From NCBI GenBank assembly GCA_947453625.1, contig CANGHK010000011.1, positions 40,181 to 104,180 on the forward strand: DNA of 64,000 nucleotides, read 5' to 3'. A program made the translations under genes and the position numbers. Numbering within the stretch: position 1 is the stretch's first letter; each line of letters starts with the position of its first letter. The DNA is from Burkholderiales bacterium. GTDB lineage: Bacteria; Pseudomonadota; Gammaproteobacteria; Burkholderiales; Burkholderiaceae_C. The notes under the pieces are model-generated. The model was not told where the DNA came from, searched no databases, and saw nothing but the letters and a program-made list of their open reading frames with translations. Shown here piece by piece: positions 17,105 through 25,958 of the stretch.

Positions 17105-17379
17105 AACTGCGCTGGTCGCAGCGCGCCTTGGCCGATCTGCAGCGGCTGGCGGACCGGATTGCGGCCGACGACAAACCGCTGGCGGCGCAGGCTTTTGTCG
17201 AAGCCATCGCCGACCGGGTGGTGCGGCTGGAAGAATTTCCGTTGCTGGGGCGTCAGGGCCGACTGGACGACACCCGGGAACTCGTCGTGCACAGAAACTA
17301 TCTGGTGACCTACCGACTGCGCGCCGACGAGGTACAGGTCTTGCAAGTCTGGCATGTGGCGCGCGAGCGGCGCGGCTGA
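17101..17379 (+). CDS. ParE/RelE-superfamily toxin
   Basis: A 92-residue toxin of the RelE/ParE fold. The start MKLRWSQRALADLQRLADRI and the end HRNYLVTYRLRADEVQVLQV are typical, including the core RELVVHRNYLV. ParE members poison DNA gyrase and RelE members cut mRNA on the ribosome; sequence alone does not separate them here, though the VWHVARERR end is seen in both. It is translationally coupled to the antitoxin and stops 52 bp before dppB. Confidence 0.88.
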   Translation: MKLRWSQRALADLQRLADRIAADDKPLAAQAFVEAIADRVVRLEEFPLLGRQGRLDDTRELVVHRNYLVTYRLRADEVQVLQVWHVARERRG

Positions 17380-17431
17380 TTCCACACCCGAAACTGATGC
17401 GACCCGCCCGCCGCCCTGCCATCGCTCCCTG

Positions 17432-18442
17432 ATGTTCGCCTACCTGCTGCGCCGCCTGGCGCTGACCCTCCCCACCTTCATCGCGCTGATGTTCGTCACC
17501 TTCGCGGCGATACGGCTGGTACCGGGCGACCCGGTGGAGGTGCGGGTCGGCGAGCGCGGCATCAGCGCCGAGCGGCTGGCGATGTTCCGCCACGACCTGG
17601 GGCTGGACCAACCGGTCTGGCAGCAGTTTCTCGCCTATGGCGGCAAACTGCTGCAGGGGGACTTCGGCACCTCGCTGGCCACCAACCAATCGGTGCTGAC
17701 CGAGTTCGCGACGCTGTTCCCGGCCACCGTCGAGTTGTCGCTGGCGGCCATGCTGTTCGCGGTGCTGCTGGGCATCCCGGCAGGCACGGTCGCGGCGGCC
17801 AGGCGCGGCACCGTGTTCGACCAGACGCTGATGGGCCTGTCGGTGACGGGCTACTCGATGCCCATCTTCTGGTGGGGCCTGCTGCTGATCATGTTCGTCG
17901 CCGAGCGCTGGGGGCTGACGCCGGTCTCGGGCCGCATCGACCTGATCAAGTTCTACTTCGAGCCCGTCACCGGCTTCATGGTGGTCGACGCCTGGCTCTC
18001 GGGCCAGGCCGGCGCGGTCAAGGACGCGCTGCACCACCTGGTGTTGCCGGCCATCGTGCTGGGCACCATCCCGCTGGCGGTGATTGCCCGGATGACGCGC
18101 TCGGCGATGCTCGAAGTGTTGAGCGAAGACTATGTGCGCACCGCCCGCGCCAAGGGCTTGCCGGCCTGGCGCGTGATCGGCCTGCACGCGCTGCGCAACG
18201 CGCTGATCCCGGTGGTCACGATCATCGGCCTGCAGGTGGGCGCGCTGATGGCCGGCGCGGTGCTGACCGAAACCATCTTCTCCTGGCCGGGCGTCGGCAA
18301 ATGGCTGATCGAGTCGATCTCGCGCCGCGACTATCCCGCGCTGCAAGGCGGGGTGATGCTGATCTCGTCGGTGGTGATCACCGTCAACCTGGCAGTGGAC
18401 CTCACCTACGGGCTGATCAACCCGCGCATAAGACATGGCTGA
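17432..18442 (+). CDS. dppB: Dipeptide ABC transporter permease DppB
   Basis: An inner-membrane permease of 336 residues of the BPD_transp_1 family. The start MFAYLLRRLALTLPTFIALM is typical of DppB/OppB. The conserved cytoplasmic loop that contacts the ATPases is seen in EDYVRTARAKGLPAWRVIGLH. Six membrane segments are visible. The ATG at 17432 matches the family start; longer in-frame extensions upstream fall within the toxin gene. The stop overlaps the dppC start by 8 nt. Confidence 0.94.
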   Translation: MFAYLLRRLALTLPTFIALMFVTFAAIRLVPGDPVEVRVGERGISAERLAMFRHDLGLDQPVWQQFLAYGGKLLQGDFGTSLATNQSVLTEFATLFPATVELSLAAMLFAVLLGIPAGTVAAARRGTVFDQTLMGLSVTGYSMPIFWWGLLLIMFVAERWGLTPVSGRIDLIKFYFEPVTGFMVVDAWLSGQAGAVKDALHHLVLPAIVLGTIPLAVIARMTRSAMLEVLSEDYVRTARAKGLPAWRVIGLHALRNALIPVVTIIGLQVGALMAGAVLTETIFSWPGVGKWLIESISRRDYPALQGGVMLISSVVITVNLAVDLTYGLINPRIRHG

Positions 18443-19364
18443 AACCTCGGTGCTTGCCCGGGCCGTGGCCGAGCCGGTGGGCGAGATCCCGCGCCCGCCG
18501 CTGCGCGCCTTCTGGGATGCGTTCAAGGAGAACCGCGGCGCCGTCGGCGGGCTGGCGGTGGTGGTGCTGATCGTGCTGCTGGCGATCTTTGCCGACCTGA
18601 TTGCGCCTTACTCGCCCACCGAGCAGTTCCGCGACGCGGTGCGCGCGCCGCCGATGTGGTCGGCAGGCGGCTCGTCGCGCTTCTGGCTCGGCACCGACAG
18701 CCTGGGCCGCGACATGCTGACGCGGCTGATACACGGCGCCCGCATCTCGCTGTTCATCGGGCTGGCGGTGATGGGCGTGTCGTTCGTGATCGGCGTCGGG
18801 CTTGGGCTGGCCTGCGTGTCGCTGCGCGGCGCCTGGGGCAGCGCGGTCGATGTGCTGATCACCCGGACCATGGACTTGATCATGGCCGTGCCCGGCCTGG
18901 TGCTGGCGATTCTGGTGGTGGCGGTGCTGGGCCCCAGCCTGGCCAACACCATCGTCGCGGTGGCCATCGTCACGCTGCCGCGCTATGTGCGGCTGGTGCG
19001 GGCCTCGGCATTGGCCGAATTGGGGCGTGACTATGTCACCGCCGCCCGGGTTGCCGGGGTCGGGCCGGCGCGGCTGATGCTGTCGACCGTGCTGCCGAAT
19101 TGCCTGTCGCCGCTGATCGTTCAAGCCGCGCTGGGGGTGTCGGATGCCATCCTGGAGGCCGCCGCGCTGGGCTTTCTCGGCCTCGGCGCCCAGGCGCCCA
19201 CGGCCGAGTGGGGCACGATGCTGGCCGACGCGCGCGAGTTCATCCGCTCCGACCCCTGGCTCGTGACGATGCCCGGGCTGGCGATCCTGGTCACGGTGGT
19301 GGCGGTCAACCTGGCCGGTGACGGGCTGCGCGACGCGCTAGACCCGAAGATGAGGCGCTCTTGA
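18435..19364 (+). CDS. dppC: Dipeptide ABC transporter permease DppC
   Basis: The second permease subunit, 309 residues. An N-terminal cytoplasmic helix (LRAFWDAFKENRGAVGGL) leads into the first membrane segment, as in DppC. Family markers are FWLGTDSLGRDMLTRLIHGAR and the EAA-type loop GRDYVTAARVAGVGPARLM. It pairs with DppB to form the channel. It overlaps dppB by 8 nt and dppD by 4 nt. Confidence 0.94.
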   Translation: MAETSVLARAVAEPVGEIPRPPLRAFWDAFKENRGAVGGLAVVVLIVLLAIFADLIAPYSPTEQFRDAVRAPPMWSAGGSSRFWLGTDSLGRDMLTRLIHGARISLFIGLAVMGVSFVIGVGLGLACVSLRGAWGSAVDVLITRTMDLIMAVPGLVLAILVVAVLGPSLANTIVAVAIVTLPRYVRLVRASALAELGRDYVTAARVAGVGPARLMLSTVLPNCLSPLIVQAALGVSDAILEAAALGFLGLGAQAPTAEWGTMLADAREFIRSDPWLVTMPGLAILVTVVAVNLAGDGLRDALDPKMRRS

Positions 19365-20392
19365 AACAGCCCTTGCTCGACATCCGCGGCCTGACGGTGC
19401 GCTTCGCCACCCGCGGCGGCGCTTTCACCGCGGTCGACGGCGTCGACCTGCAAGTCGACACCGACGAGGTGCTGGCCATCGTCGGCGAATCGGGCTCGGG
19501 CAAGTCGGTGGCGATGCTGGCGATCATGGGCCTGCTGCCCTGGACCGCCACCGTCAGCGCCGAGCGCCTGGTGTTTGCCGGACAAGACCTGCGCGCGCTG
19601 AGCGCCCGCCAGCGCCGGGGCTTGATCGGGCGCGACATCGCGATGGTGTTCCAGGAGCCGATGTCCTCGCTCAACCCCTGTTTCACCGTCGGCTGGCAGA
19701 TCGCCGAATCGCTGGCCACCCACCTCGGGCTGGGCCGGCGCGAGCGCAAGCGCCGGGTGATCGAGTTGCTGGAACAAGTCGGCATCCCCGACCCGGCGCG
19801 CCGTGCCGGGGCCTTCCCGCACCAGTTGTCGGGCGGCATGAGCCAGCGCGTGATGATCGCGATGGCGCTGGCCTGCCAGCCGCGGCTGCTGATCGCAGAC
19901 GAACCCACCACCGCGCTGGACGTGACGATCCAGGCCCAGATCCTCGACCTGCTGCTGTCGCTGCGGCGCGGCAGCAGCACGCCATCGGGCCAGTCGCCGG
20001 CGGGCACGCCGCAGCGCGATGGCGGCATGGCGCTGGTGCTGATCACCCACGACCTGGGCGTGGTGGCCGAGACCGCCGACCGGGTGCTGGTGCAGTACGC
20101 CGGCCGGCAGGTCGAATCGGCCCACGCCAGCGCGCTGTTCAGCGACCCGCACCATCCCTACACCGCCGCGCTGCTGGCCGCCCTGCCCGAGCAAGCCCAG
20201 GGCAAGCGGCTGGCGGCGATCCCCGGTCTGGTGCCCGGCCAGTTCGACGCGCCGCCGGGCTGCCTGTTCGCGCCACGCTGCGGCTTTGCCACCGCCCGCT
20301 GCCAGACCGCGCCCGTGCCGGCCAGCGACGCGCTCGGCCGCGCGCTGTGCCACACCCCGCTGCGGCAAGGCCAGCCGCGGGCCGTCACATGA
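19361..20392 (+). CDS. dppD: Dipeptide ABC transporter ATPase DppD
   Basis: A cytoplasmic ATPase of 343 residues. Walker A is GESGSGKS, the Q-loop region is VFQEPMSSLNP, the signature is LSGGMSQR, Walker B is LLIADEPTTALD, and the switch histidine is in LITHDLG. The C-terminal oligopeptide-type extension has the cysteine pattern GCLFAPRCGFATARCQ, which binds an iron-sulfur cluster in some relatives. Translation probably starts at TTG 19361, within the TTGA overlap with dppC, with GAGG 5 nt before it. A Gly/Ser/Pro-rich insertion after DLLLSLRRG is not typical. Confidence 0.93.
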   Translation: MKQPLLDIRGLTVRFATRGGAFTAVDGVDLQVDTDEVLAIVGESGSGKSVAMLAIMGLLPWTATVSAERLVFAGQDLRALSARQRRGLIGRDIAMVFQEPMSSLNPCFTVGWQIAESLATHLGLGRRERKRRVIELLEQVGIPDPARRAGAFPHQLSGGMSQRVMIAMALACQPRLLIADEPTTALDVTIQAQILDLLLSLRRGSSTPSGQSPAGTPQRDGGMALVLITHDLGVVAETADRVLVQYAGRQVESAHASALFSDPHHPYTAALLAALPEQAQGKRLAAIPGLVPGQFDAPPGCLFAPRCGFATARCQTAPVPASDALGRALCHTPLRQGQPRAVT

Positions 20393-21414
20393 CCGGCCTG
20401 TCCGATCCCGCCGCTGGCGTGGCGCAAGACGGCGCGGCGCCGGTGCTGGAAGCCTGCGACCTGCACCGCGACTACCCGGTGCGGCGCGGCCTGTTCGCGG
20501 CGCCCGCGGTGGTGCATGCGCTGGCCGGCGTGTCGTTCAAGGTGCATGCCGGCCGCACGCTGGCCGTGGTGGGCGAATCGGGCTGCGGCAAGAGCACGCT
20601 GGCGCGGCTGCTGACGATGATCGAGCCGCCCAGCCGGGGCCGGTTGCTGATCGACGGCGCGGACGTGGCCGACCGGACCCATGCCGACGACGCTGCCCGC
20701 AGCCGGCTGCGCCGTGCGGTTCAGATCGTGTTCCAGAACCCCTACGGCTCGCTCAACCCGCGCCAGACCGTGGGGGCGGCGCTGATGGAGCCGCTGCTCG
20801 TCAACGGCGTGGCCGATCAGGCTGAGCGCGAGCACGCTGCGCGCGCGATGCTGCGCCAGGTGGGCATGGGCGACGAGAGCTTCAGCCGCTGGCCGCACAT
20901 GTTTTCGGGCGGCCAGCGCCAGCGCATCGCGATCGCCCGCGCGCTGATGATCAAACCACGCGTGCTGGTGCTCGACGAGCCGGTGTCGGCGCTCGATGTC
21001 TCGATCCGGGCGCAGGTGCTGAACCTGCTGGTCGACCTGCAGCAGGCCACGGGCGTGGCCTATGTCTTCATCTCTCACGACCTGGGCGTGGTGCGCCATG
21101 TCGCCGACGAGGTGATGGTGATGTACCTCGGCCGGGTGGTCGAGCAGGGGCCGCGCGAGGCGATCTTCGGCAACCCGCGCCATCCCTACACCCAGGCGCT
21201 GCTGTCGGCCACGCCGACCGTCAATCCGGCACTGCGGCGACAGCGCATCCTGCTGCAGGGCGAACTGCCGTCGCCGATCAACCCGCCTTCGGGCTGCGCT
21301 TTCCACACCCGCTGCCCGATCGCAGTGGCGCGCTGCCGGCAGCAGACACCCGCGCTGCAGACGACCGGCGTCCAGGCCGTGGCCTGCCTGGCGGTGCAGG
21401 CCGCCACGGGGTAG
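20389..21414 (+). CDS. dppF: Dipeptide ABC transporter ATPase DppF
   Basis: The partner ATPase, 341 residues from the ATG at 20389. Walker A is GESGCGKST, the signature is FSGGQRQR, Walker B is VLVLDEPVSALD, and the oligopeptide-type C-terminus has GCAFHTRCPIAVARC. The start overlaps the stop of dppD as ATGA, so coupling is likely; an in-frame start 14 codons upstream is less attractive. It ends the operon. Confidence 0.94.
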   Translation: MTGLSDPAAGVAQDGAAPVLEACDLHRDYPVRRGLFAAPAVVHALAGVSFKVHAGRTLAVVGESGCGKSTLARLLTMIEPPSRGRLLIDGADVADRTHADDAARSRLRRAVQIVFQNPYGSLNPRQTVGAALMEPLLVNGVADQAEREHAARAMLRQVGMGDESFSRWPHMFSGGQRQRIAIARALMIKPRVLVLDEPVSALDVSIRAQVLNLLVDLQQATGVAYVFISHDLGVVRHVADEVMVMYLGRVVEQGPREAIFGNPRHPYTQALLSATPTVNPALRRQRILLQGELPSPINPPSGCAFHTRCPIAVARCRQQTPALQTTGVQAVACLAVQAATG

Positions 21415-21461
21415 GCCTGACCGACGGTGGTGTGACGGCGCAGAACGCCCCTGGGCTCACG

Positions 21462-21602
21462 TCAACCGGCGCGACAGCAGGCGCGGCGCGTGATCAGCAC
21501 CAGGCTGAAGCCGGGGCGGGCAAGACATCCGGCCAGGGCTTCGCCTGTGACTGAGGATGCGCCGGTGATCAGGGCCGTCTCGACGACGGGCTTGCCAGCG
21601 GC
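21462..21602 (-). pseudogene. N-terminal fragment of a short-chain dehydrogenase
   Basis: The minus-strand frame reads KPVVETALITGASSVTGEALAG, then CLARPGFSLVLITRR, and soon stops. This is the start of a short-chain dehydrogenase: strand, nucleotide-binding turn and first helix. The usual TGxxxGIG turn is altered to TGASSVTG and nothing of the catalytic part follows. It is a short relic in the 235-bp gap between dppF and the S4-domain gene. Confidence 0.5.
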
Positions 21603-21649
21603 AGGATCGGCGTGGCGTCTGACACCGCGCGGACCCTGGGCAGCCGCCC

Positions 21650-21910
21650 TCAATCCGCGCTTGGCGCATCCGCCGCCACGGGCACCACGCTGCCGGGAGG
21701 CAGCAGCCGGATGCGAGCGCCCGCCAGGCTCACCACCTGGCCGGCGCGCAGTTTGGCGGTCTTGCGCGATTCGTCGCGGCCGTCGACCTGGATCTTGCCA
21801 TCGGCCACCATGGACTTGGCGCCGCCCCCGCTGCTGGCCAGGCCGGTGGCCTTGAGCAAGCGGTCGAGCGTGATGAACTCGCCACGCAATTCGAAGGGAA
21901 TGATCTGCAT
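21650..21910 (-). CDS. S4-domain RNA-binding protein (YbcJ-like)
   Basis: A small protein of 86 residues made of one S4 RNA-binding domain. The stretch FITLDRLLKATGLASSGGGAK (shown in part), then MVADGKIQVDGRDESRKTAKLR and AGQVV, is typical of the YbcJ/RlbA group. These proteins are thought to bind structured RNA, perhaps ribosomal or tRNA, but the role is unclear. The start MQIIPF at 21910 agrees with family length; a longer upstream reading frame has no homology-like content. Confidence 0.85.
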   Translation of the reverse strand: MQIIPFELRGEFITLDRLLKATGLASSGGGAKSMVADGKIQVDGRDESRKTAKLRAGQVVSLAGARIRLLPPGSVVPVAADAPSAD

Positions 21911-22011
21911 GAGGTTCTCGCTGGCTTGAAAGCTGCATTGTGATCGGCGTTGCGGCGCGCTGCACCAGCCAGCTGCACTGCGATGGAGCCGACCATGGCA
22001 GACTGTCCGCC

Positions 22012-22647
22012 ATGACCTTGCCCCCGCCATGCCCGACCAGTCCCGCCGCCGAACGCAACAAGGGCGCGATCCTGGCCACGCTGCAAGACCTGCTGCCGCC
22101 GACAGGCCGCCTGCTCGAGATCGCCTCCGGCACCGGCCAGCACGCAGCACACTGTGCAGCCGGCCTGCCCGGCTGGCAGTGGCAGCCCAGCGATCCCGAT
22201 CCGCAGTCGCTGGACGCCATCGCCGCCTGGTCAGCCGCCTGCCCTTGCCCGGGTCTGCTGTCGCCGCTGCGGCTCGACGTGCTGCACCCCGCCTGGCCGG
22301 TCGAGTCGCCCGGTGCTGCGCCCTGGGACGCGATTTTCTGCGCCAACATGCTGCACATCGCGCCCTGGGCCTGCTGCTGCGCGCTGATGCGTGGCGCGGC
22401 GCGCCTGCTTGCCCCTGCCGGCCAACTGATCACCTACGGACCCTACCGGGTCCAGGAAGAGCCTCTGTCGCCGGGCAACCTGGCCTTCGATGCCGACCTG
22501 CGCGCGCGCAACCCGGTCTGGGGACTGCGCTGGCTGCACGAGATCGCGGCGCAGGCCGTCAGCGCGGGTCTGGTGCTGGGCCAGCGCCGGGCGCTGCCCG
22601 CCAACAACCAGGTCCTGGTCTTCACCCGGGCGCTGCCGGCGGGTTGA
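22012..22647 (+). CDS. DUF938-family SAM-dependent methyltransferase-like protein
   Basis: A 211-residue protein of the DUF938 family, which has a class I methyltransferase fold. The start region AAERNKGAILATLQDLLP and the SAM-binding loop LEIASGTGQHAAH are typical, as are NMLHIAPW and LITYGPYR. The substrate is unknown. It overlaps the ferredoxin gene downstream by one base (TGATG), so the two are co-translated. The ATG at 22012 was chosen by family length. Confidence 0.85.
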   Translation: MTLPPPCPTSPAAERNKGAILATLQDLLPPTGRLLEIASGTGQHAAHCAAGLPGWQWQPSDPDPQSLDAIAAWSAACPCPGLLSPLRLDVLHPAWPVESPGAAPWDAIFCANMLHIAPWACCCALMRGAARLLAPAGQLITYGPYRVQEEPLSPGNLAFDADLRARNPVWGLRWLHEIAAQAVSAGLVLGQRRALPANNQVLVFTRALPAG

Positions 22648-22973
22648 TGGCCGATTGTGGAGCGAGCCAGCCCAACGCCCCGCGGCCGCACGGCATGACT
22701 GTCCAGCCCGGCGCTTGGCGGGTGCCGGTGCCAGCCGGCCACAGCCTGCTGCAGGCGGCACTGGCGGCCGGCGTTCGCCTGCCCAGTTCCTGCCGCAACG
22801 GCAGCTGCCGCGCCTGCCTGGCGCGACTGCTGAGTGGCCAGATCCACTACCTCGTCGAGTGGCCCGGCTTGCTGGCGGAAGAAAAAGACGAAGGCTGGAT
22901 CCTGCCCTGCGTGGCCTGCGCCGACTCCGATCTGGTGATTCTTGCCTCGGCTGCCAAGTTGCTGCCAGCCTGA
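22647..22973 (+). CDS. Plant-type [2Fe-2S] ferredoxin
   Basis: A 108-residue electron carrier. The cluster ligands are seen as CRNGSCRAC (C-x4-C-x2-C) and the final Cys in WILPCVACAD. The fold matches the ferredoxin domain often found alone or fused to reductases. It is coupled to the DUF938 gene by a TGATG overlap. No reductase adjoins it, so its partner is unknown. Confidence 0.88.
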   Translation: MADCGASQPNAPRPHGMTVQPGAWRVPVPAGHSLLQAALAAGVRLPSSCRNGSCRACLARLLSGQIHYLVEWPGLLAEEKDEGWILPCVACADSDLVILASAAKLLPA

Positions 22974-23149
22974 ACCCGCCGCGCCGGGGCGCGAATCAGG
23001 CGCCGGCGCGCTTGCGCCGGGCCAGCGCCGGCTGCAGGCGCCTGGTTTTGCACTGCAGCCTCTTGCCTCTTGGCACAGGAAGTTGCAGTTGCCAGGCAAA
23101 AACCTTGCTTCTCGTCATTGTGCTGTCATCAGATCGAATCAGAATAAAC

Positions 23150-23280
23150 ATGTCTTGGCGACAACCGACCGCACCAATGGGCGAAAGACCGGAACCCGTA
23201 CCCGGCGCCAAAACACCCGGTCGTGGCCTCAAGCACCATGTCCGTCAGCAAGGGCCACCTCGGTGGCCCTTGGCTTTTTT
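23150..23280 (+). ncRNA. Candidate small RNA with intrinsic terminator
   Basis: The 440-bp gap between the ferredoxin gene and the next small gene ends its first part with a strong terminator (23250-23280). A possible promoter lies upstream: TTGTGC at 23118-23123 and AGAATA at 23141-23146, spacing 17. Transcription from about 23150 would give an RNA of about 130 nt. No coding sequence with a ribosome binding site is convincing inside it. I do not recognise an RNA family, and the terminator could also serve the ferredoxin operon. Confidence 0.35.
23250..23280 (+). terminator. Intrinsic terminator
   Basis: A 10-bp perfect stem, AAGGGCCACC and GGTGGCCCTT, with a 2-nt centre, is followed by GGC and a run of six T. 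It is a textbook rho-independent terminator on the plus strand. Confidence 0.85.
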
Positions 23281-23413
23281 GTCGGCGCGTCGCCGCGGGC
23301 GGCTAAGGTCAGCCCCGCAGGGGGTCACGCGAGCGGGTCGGCCTATGCCTTATGCTGCGGGTTAGCTTCGACGCGCGACCGGCGCGCGCCAGCCCTTACA
23401 AAGGAGCACCGCC

Positions 23414-23593
23414 TTGGCGACCCCGAATTACTCATACGAGAAACGCCAGCGTGAACTGGCCAAGAAGCGCAAGAACGAAGAAAAGCTGCAGAAGAAGAAA
23501 CAGGGCACGGGCGCAGACGGCTCTGAACCAGGCGACGATCCTTCTCCCGACGCGCCGGCAGAGCCCGCAACCACGCCGCCAGCCGCCGGCTGA
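23414..23593 (+). CDS. Small Lys/Arg-rich hypothetical protein, TTG start
   Basis: A 59-residue protein beginning MATPNYSYEKRQRELAKKRK when TTG is read as the start. AAGGAG lies 7 nt before that TTG, a clear ribosome binding site. The first half is strongly basic and likely one helix; the second half is acidic and Pro/Ala-rich (PDAPAEPATTPPAAG). I recall similar short proteins being common in Burkholderiales, but the function is unknown. It is followed by a bidirectional terminator and faces the cold-shock gene. Confidence 0.75.
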   Translation: MATPNYSYEKRQRELAKKRKNEEKLQKKKQGTGADGSEPGDDPSPDAPAEPATTPPAAG

Positions 23594-23661
23594 GGCGCTT
23601 GCCCGCCCGGTCACGATCGGGCAGCATCGACCCCTCAGGCTAACCGGGCAAAAACAGGACG

Positions 23662-23696
23662 AAAAAAAACCGCAACCTTTACAGGTGCGGTTTTTT
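23662..23696. terminator. Bidirectional terminator between the small gene and the csp gene
   Basis: An A run (eight A) precedes the stem CCGCA...TGCGG with inner CCT/AGG pairs, and six T follow. It can end transcription from both sides. Confidence 0.85.
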
Positions 23697-23756
23697 CGCG
23701 TCACCGGACACTTTTGGCCTCCGGTGCTATTCAGGGCGCTGGCAGCGCCCCAGAAT

Positions 23757-23972
23757 TTACAGCGGGCGGATGTTCGCCGCTTGCAAGCCCTTGGGGCCTT
23801 GCTTCACTTCAAATTCGACGCGCTGGTTTTCGGCCAGGCTGCGGAAGCCGCCGTTGTTGCGGATTTCGCTGAAGTGAGCGAAGAGATCCTTGCTGCCGTC
23901 TTCAGGAGTGATGAAGCCGAAGCCCTTGCCATCGTTGAACCATTTGACGACGCCAGTTTGGGTGGTGCTCAT
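23757..23972 (-). CDS. cspA: Cold-shock domain protein
   Basis: A 71-residue single cold-shock domain protein, an RNA chaperone. The RNA-binding motifs are KGFGFITP (RNP1) and DLFAHFSEI (RNP2; many relatives have VFVHFS). The ATG at 23972 has AAGGAAC before it. A long leader of about 200 nt separates it from the likely promoter near 24183-24211, as in cold-regulated csp genes. Which paralogue it is cannot be decided here. Confidence 0.95.
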   Translation of the reverse strand: MSTTQTGVVKWFNDGKGFGFITPEDGSKDLFAHFSEIRNNGGFRSLAENQRVEFEVKQGPKGLQAANIRPL

Positions 23973-24346
23973 GGAGATGTTCCTTTTGAGTCTGTTGATG
24001 AAAATAATGCCCCCGCGCTGGAATGCACCCAACGCGGACAGAAACACTCAAGAAACGTCGAACCGGGAGTTCAAACCTGGACGTACCCTCTGGCATTTCA
24101 ACGAATTGACGCTGCAATGACATCGGGCGGTACGGGAGTAAGACCTTGTGGAAACGGCCTCGTGCATGTCTGTGCCCAGACTGTAACACGTATTGGACTG
24201 GCCAGTGACAAGAACAGACGCAGGCACGCTGGCCAGCACTAGAGACGGTTCTCCAGCCTACGGTTGAGCCACCGCCGTCGATATCATCGATCGACCCTGC
24301 CGTCCGGGTCGGCATGGGGTGGGTCAAGCTGCCTGGGGGAGCAAGG
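23973..24346. other. Intergenic region: csp leader and upstream region of the GMC gene
   Basis: A 374-bp gap between divergent genes. The left part should be the untranslated leader of the csp gene; the promoter candidate lies at 24183-24211. Nothing protein-coding is convincing. A ribosome binding site for the GMC gene lies at the right edge. Confidence 0.6.
24183..24211 (-). promoter_or_regulatory. Candidate promoter of the csp gene
   Basis: Read on the minus strand, TTGTCA (24211-24206) is a five-of-six match to a -35 box. After 17 nt comes TGTTAC (24188-24183), a weak -10. It would give a leader of about 200 nt, in line with csp genes. Confidence 0.4.
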
Positions 24347-25945
24347 ATGTTCGACTATGTGGTGGTTGGCGGGGGCTCGGCCGGCTGCGTGCTGGCGGCG
24401 CGCCTGACCGAAGACCCGCTCGTGCGGGTGGTGTTGCTGGAGGCCGGCGCACCCGACAGCAGCGTGCTGATCCACTGCCCGGCCGGCCTGGCGCTGATGG
24501 CCAAGGTCAAGGGCATGAACTGGGGCTTCGAGACCGTGCCTCAGCCCGGTCTGGGGGGACGCCGCGGCTACCAGCCGCGCGGCAAGGTGCTGGGCGGATC
24601 GAGTTCGATCAACGCGATGTGCTATGTCCGCGGTCAGCACGGCGACTACGACGGCTGGGCTGCCAGCGGCAACCCGGGCTGGTCCTTCGACGAGGTGCTG
24701 CCCTATTTCAAGCGCGCCGAGCACAACACCCGCGGCGCCGATGCCTGGCATGGCAGCGGCGGCCCGATGCAGGTGCAGGACCTGTCGCAACCTAACCGCT
24801 GCTCGTCACTGTTCGTGCAGGCCGCCCAGCAGGCCGGCCATGCGCTGAATCCGGATTTCAACGGCTCGACCCAGGAAGGGGTGGGCCCGTACCAGGTCAC
24901 CCACTGCAACGGCGAGCGCTGCAGCGCGGCCAAGGCCTACCTGAGCCCGGCGCTGGACCGCCCCAACCTGCAGGTGATCACCGGCGCGCAGGCCACCCGC
25001 ATCCTTTTCGACGGCCGGCGCGCGACCGGTGTCGAGTACCTGCAGGACGGCGCCCGCCACCAGGTGATGGCACGCGTCGAGGTGCTGCTCAGCGCCGGCG
25101 CGCTGCAGTCGCCGCAGTTGCTGATGCTCAGCGGTGTCGGACCCGGCGCCCACCTGCAATCCCTGGGCATCCCGGTGCTGCACGACCTGCCCGGCGTCGG
25201 TCAGGCACTGCACGACCATGTCGACGTGGTGCAGGTGGTGGATGCGCCCCAGGCCACCGACCTGTTCGGCCTGTCGTTCACCGGCTTGCGCCATGCGGTC
25301 TCGGGCGCGCTGGAGTGGCGCAAGCACCGCACCGGCACGCTGACGACCAACTTCGCCGAGGCCGGCGGCTTCATCCGCAGCAGCCCGCAGCAGGCGGCGC
25401 CTGATCTGCAACTCCATTTCGTGATCGGCAAGCTGGTCAACCATGGCCGCACCACGGTGTTCGGCCACGGCTATTCCTGCCATGTCTGCCTGCTGACGCC
25501 CGAAAGCCGCGGCAGCGTGCGCTTGGCCAGCGCCGACCCGTTGGCCGCACCCTTGATCGATCCGGCCTTCCTGTCGACCCCTGACGACATGGACCGCATG
25601 GTCGCGGGTGTCAAGCTGATGCGCGAGATCCTGGCCCAGCCGGCGCTGACCGGCCTGGGCGGGCGCGAGGGGGCGGCGTCTGCGTCGGCCCGCAGCGACG
25701 CGCAGATCGCTGCCTACATCCGCCAGTTCGCCGACACCATCTACCACCCGGTCGGCAGTTGCCGGATGGGACCGGGCGCCGACGACGTGGTCGACGCCAG
25801 CCTGCGGGTGCATGGCCTGCAGGGGCTGCGGGTGGTGGATGCGTCGATCATGCCGCGCATCGTGGCGGGCAACACCAACGCACCGACCATCATGATCGCC
25901 GAGAAGGCCAGCGACCTGATCCAGGCCGGCGCGGGCCCGGTTTGA
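24347..25945 (+). CDS. GMC-family FAD-dependent oxidoreductase (choline/alcohol dehydrogenase type)
   Basis: A 532-residue flavoprotein. The FAD-binding start is [21 protein letters not shown]. The GMC signatures are [13 protein letters not shown] and [15 protein letters not shown]. The active-site region at the end has [10 protein letters not shown] and [13 protein letters not shown]. Such enzymes oxidise alcohols, for example choline or long-chain alcohols; the substrate is not evident, and no betaine genes adjoin it. The ATG at 24347 has a strong purine-rich site (GGGGGAG) before it, so the upstream in-frame start was rejected. The stop codon sits in the loop of a long hairpin. Confidence 0.93.
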   Translation: MFDYVVVGGGSAGCVLAARLTEDPLVRVVLLEAGAPDSSVLIHCPAGLALMAKVKGMNWGFETVPQPGLGGRRGYQPRGKVLGGSSSINAMCYVRGQHGDYDGWAASGNPGWSFDEVLPYFKRAEHNTRGADAWHGSGGPMQVQDLSQPNRCSSLFVQAAQQAGHALNPDFNGSTQEGVGPYQVTHCNGERCSAAKAYLSPALDRPNLQVITGAQATRILFDGRRATGVEYLQDGARHQVMARVEVLLSAGALQSPQLLMLSGVGPGAHLQSLGIPVLHDLPGVGQALHDHVDVVQVVDAPQATDLFGLSFTGLRHAVSGALEWRKHRTGTLTTNFAEAGGFIRSSPQQAAPDLQLHFVIGKLVNHGRTTVFGHGYSCHVCLLTPESRGSVRLASADPLAAPLIDPAFLSTPDDMDRMVAGVKLMREILAQPALTGLGGREGAASASARSDAQIAAYIRQFADTIYHPVGSCRMGPGADDVVDASLRVHGLQGLRVVDASIMPRIVAGNTNAPTIMIAEKASDLIQAGAGPV

Positions 25946-25958
25946 ACCGGGCCCGCGC
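25929..25958 (+). terminator. Terminator-like hairpin around the GMC stop codon
   Basis: A perfect 14-bp inverted repeat, GCGCGGGCCCGGTT and AACCGGGCCCGCGC, with a 2-nt centre. The TGA stop codon spans the centre and the first base of the right arm. Only TT follows the stem, so termination efficiency is uncertain. Confidence 0.5.
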
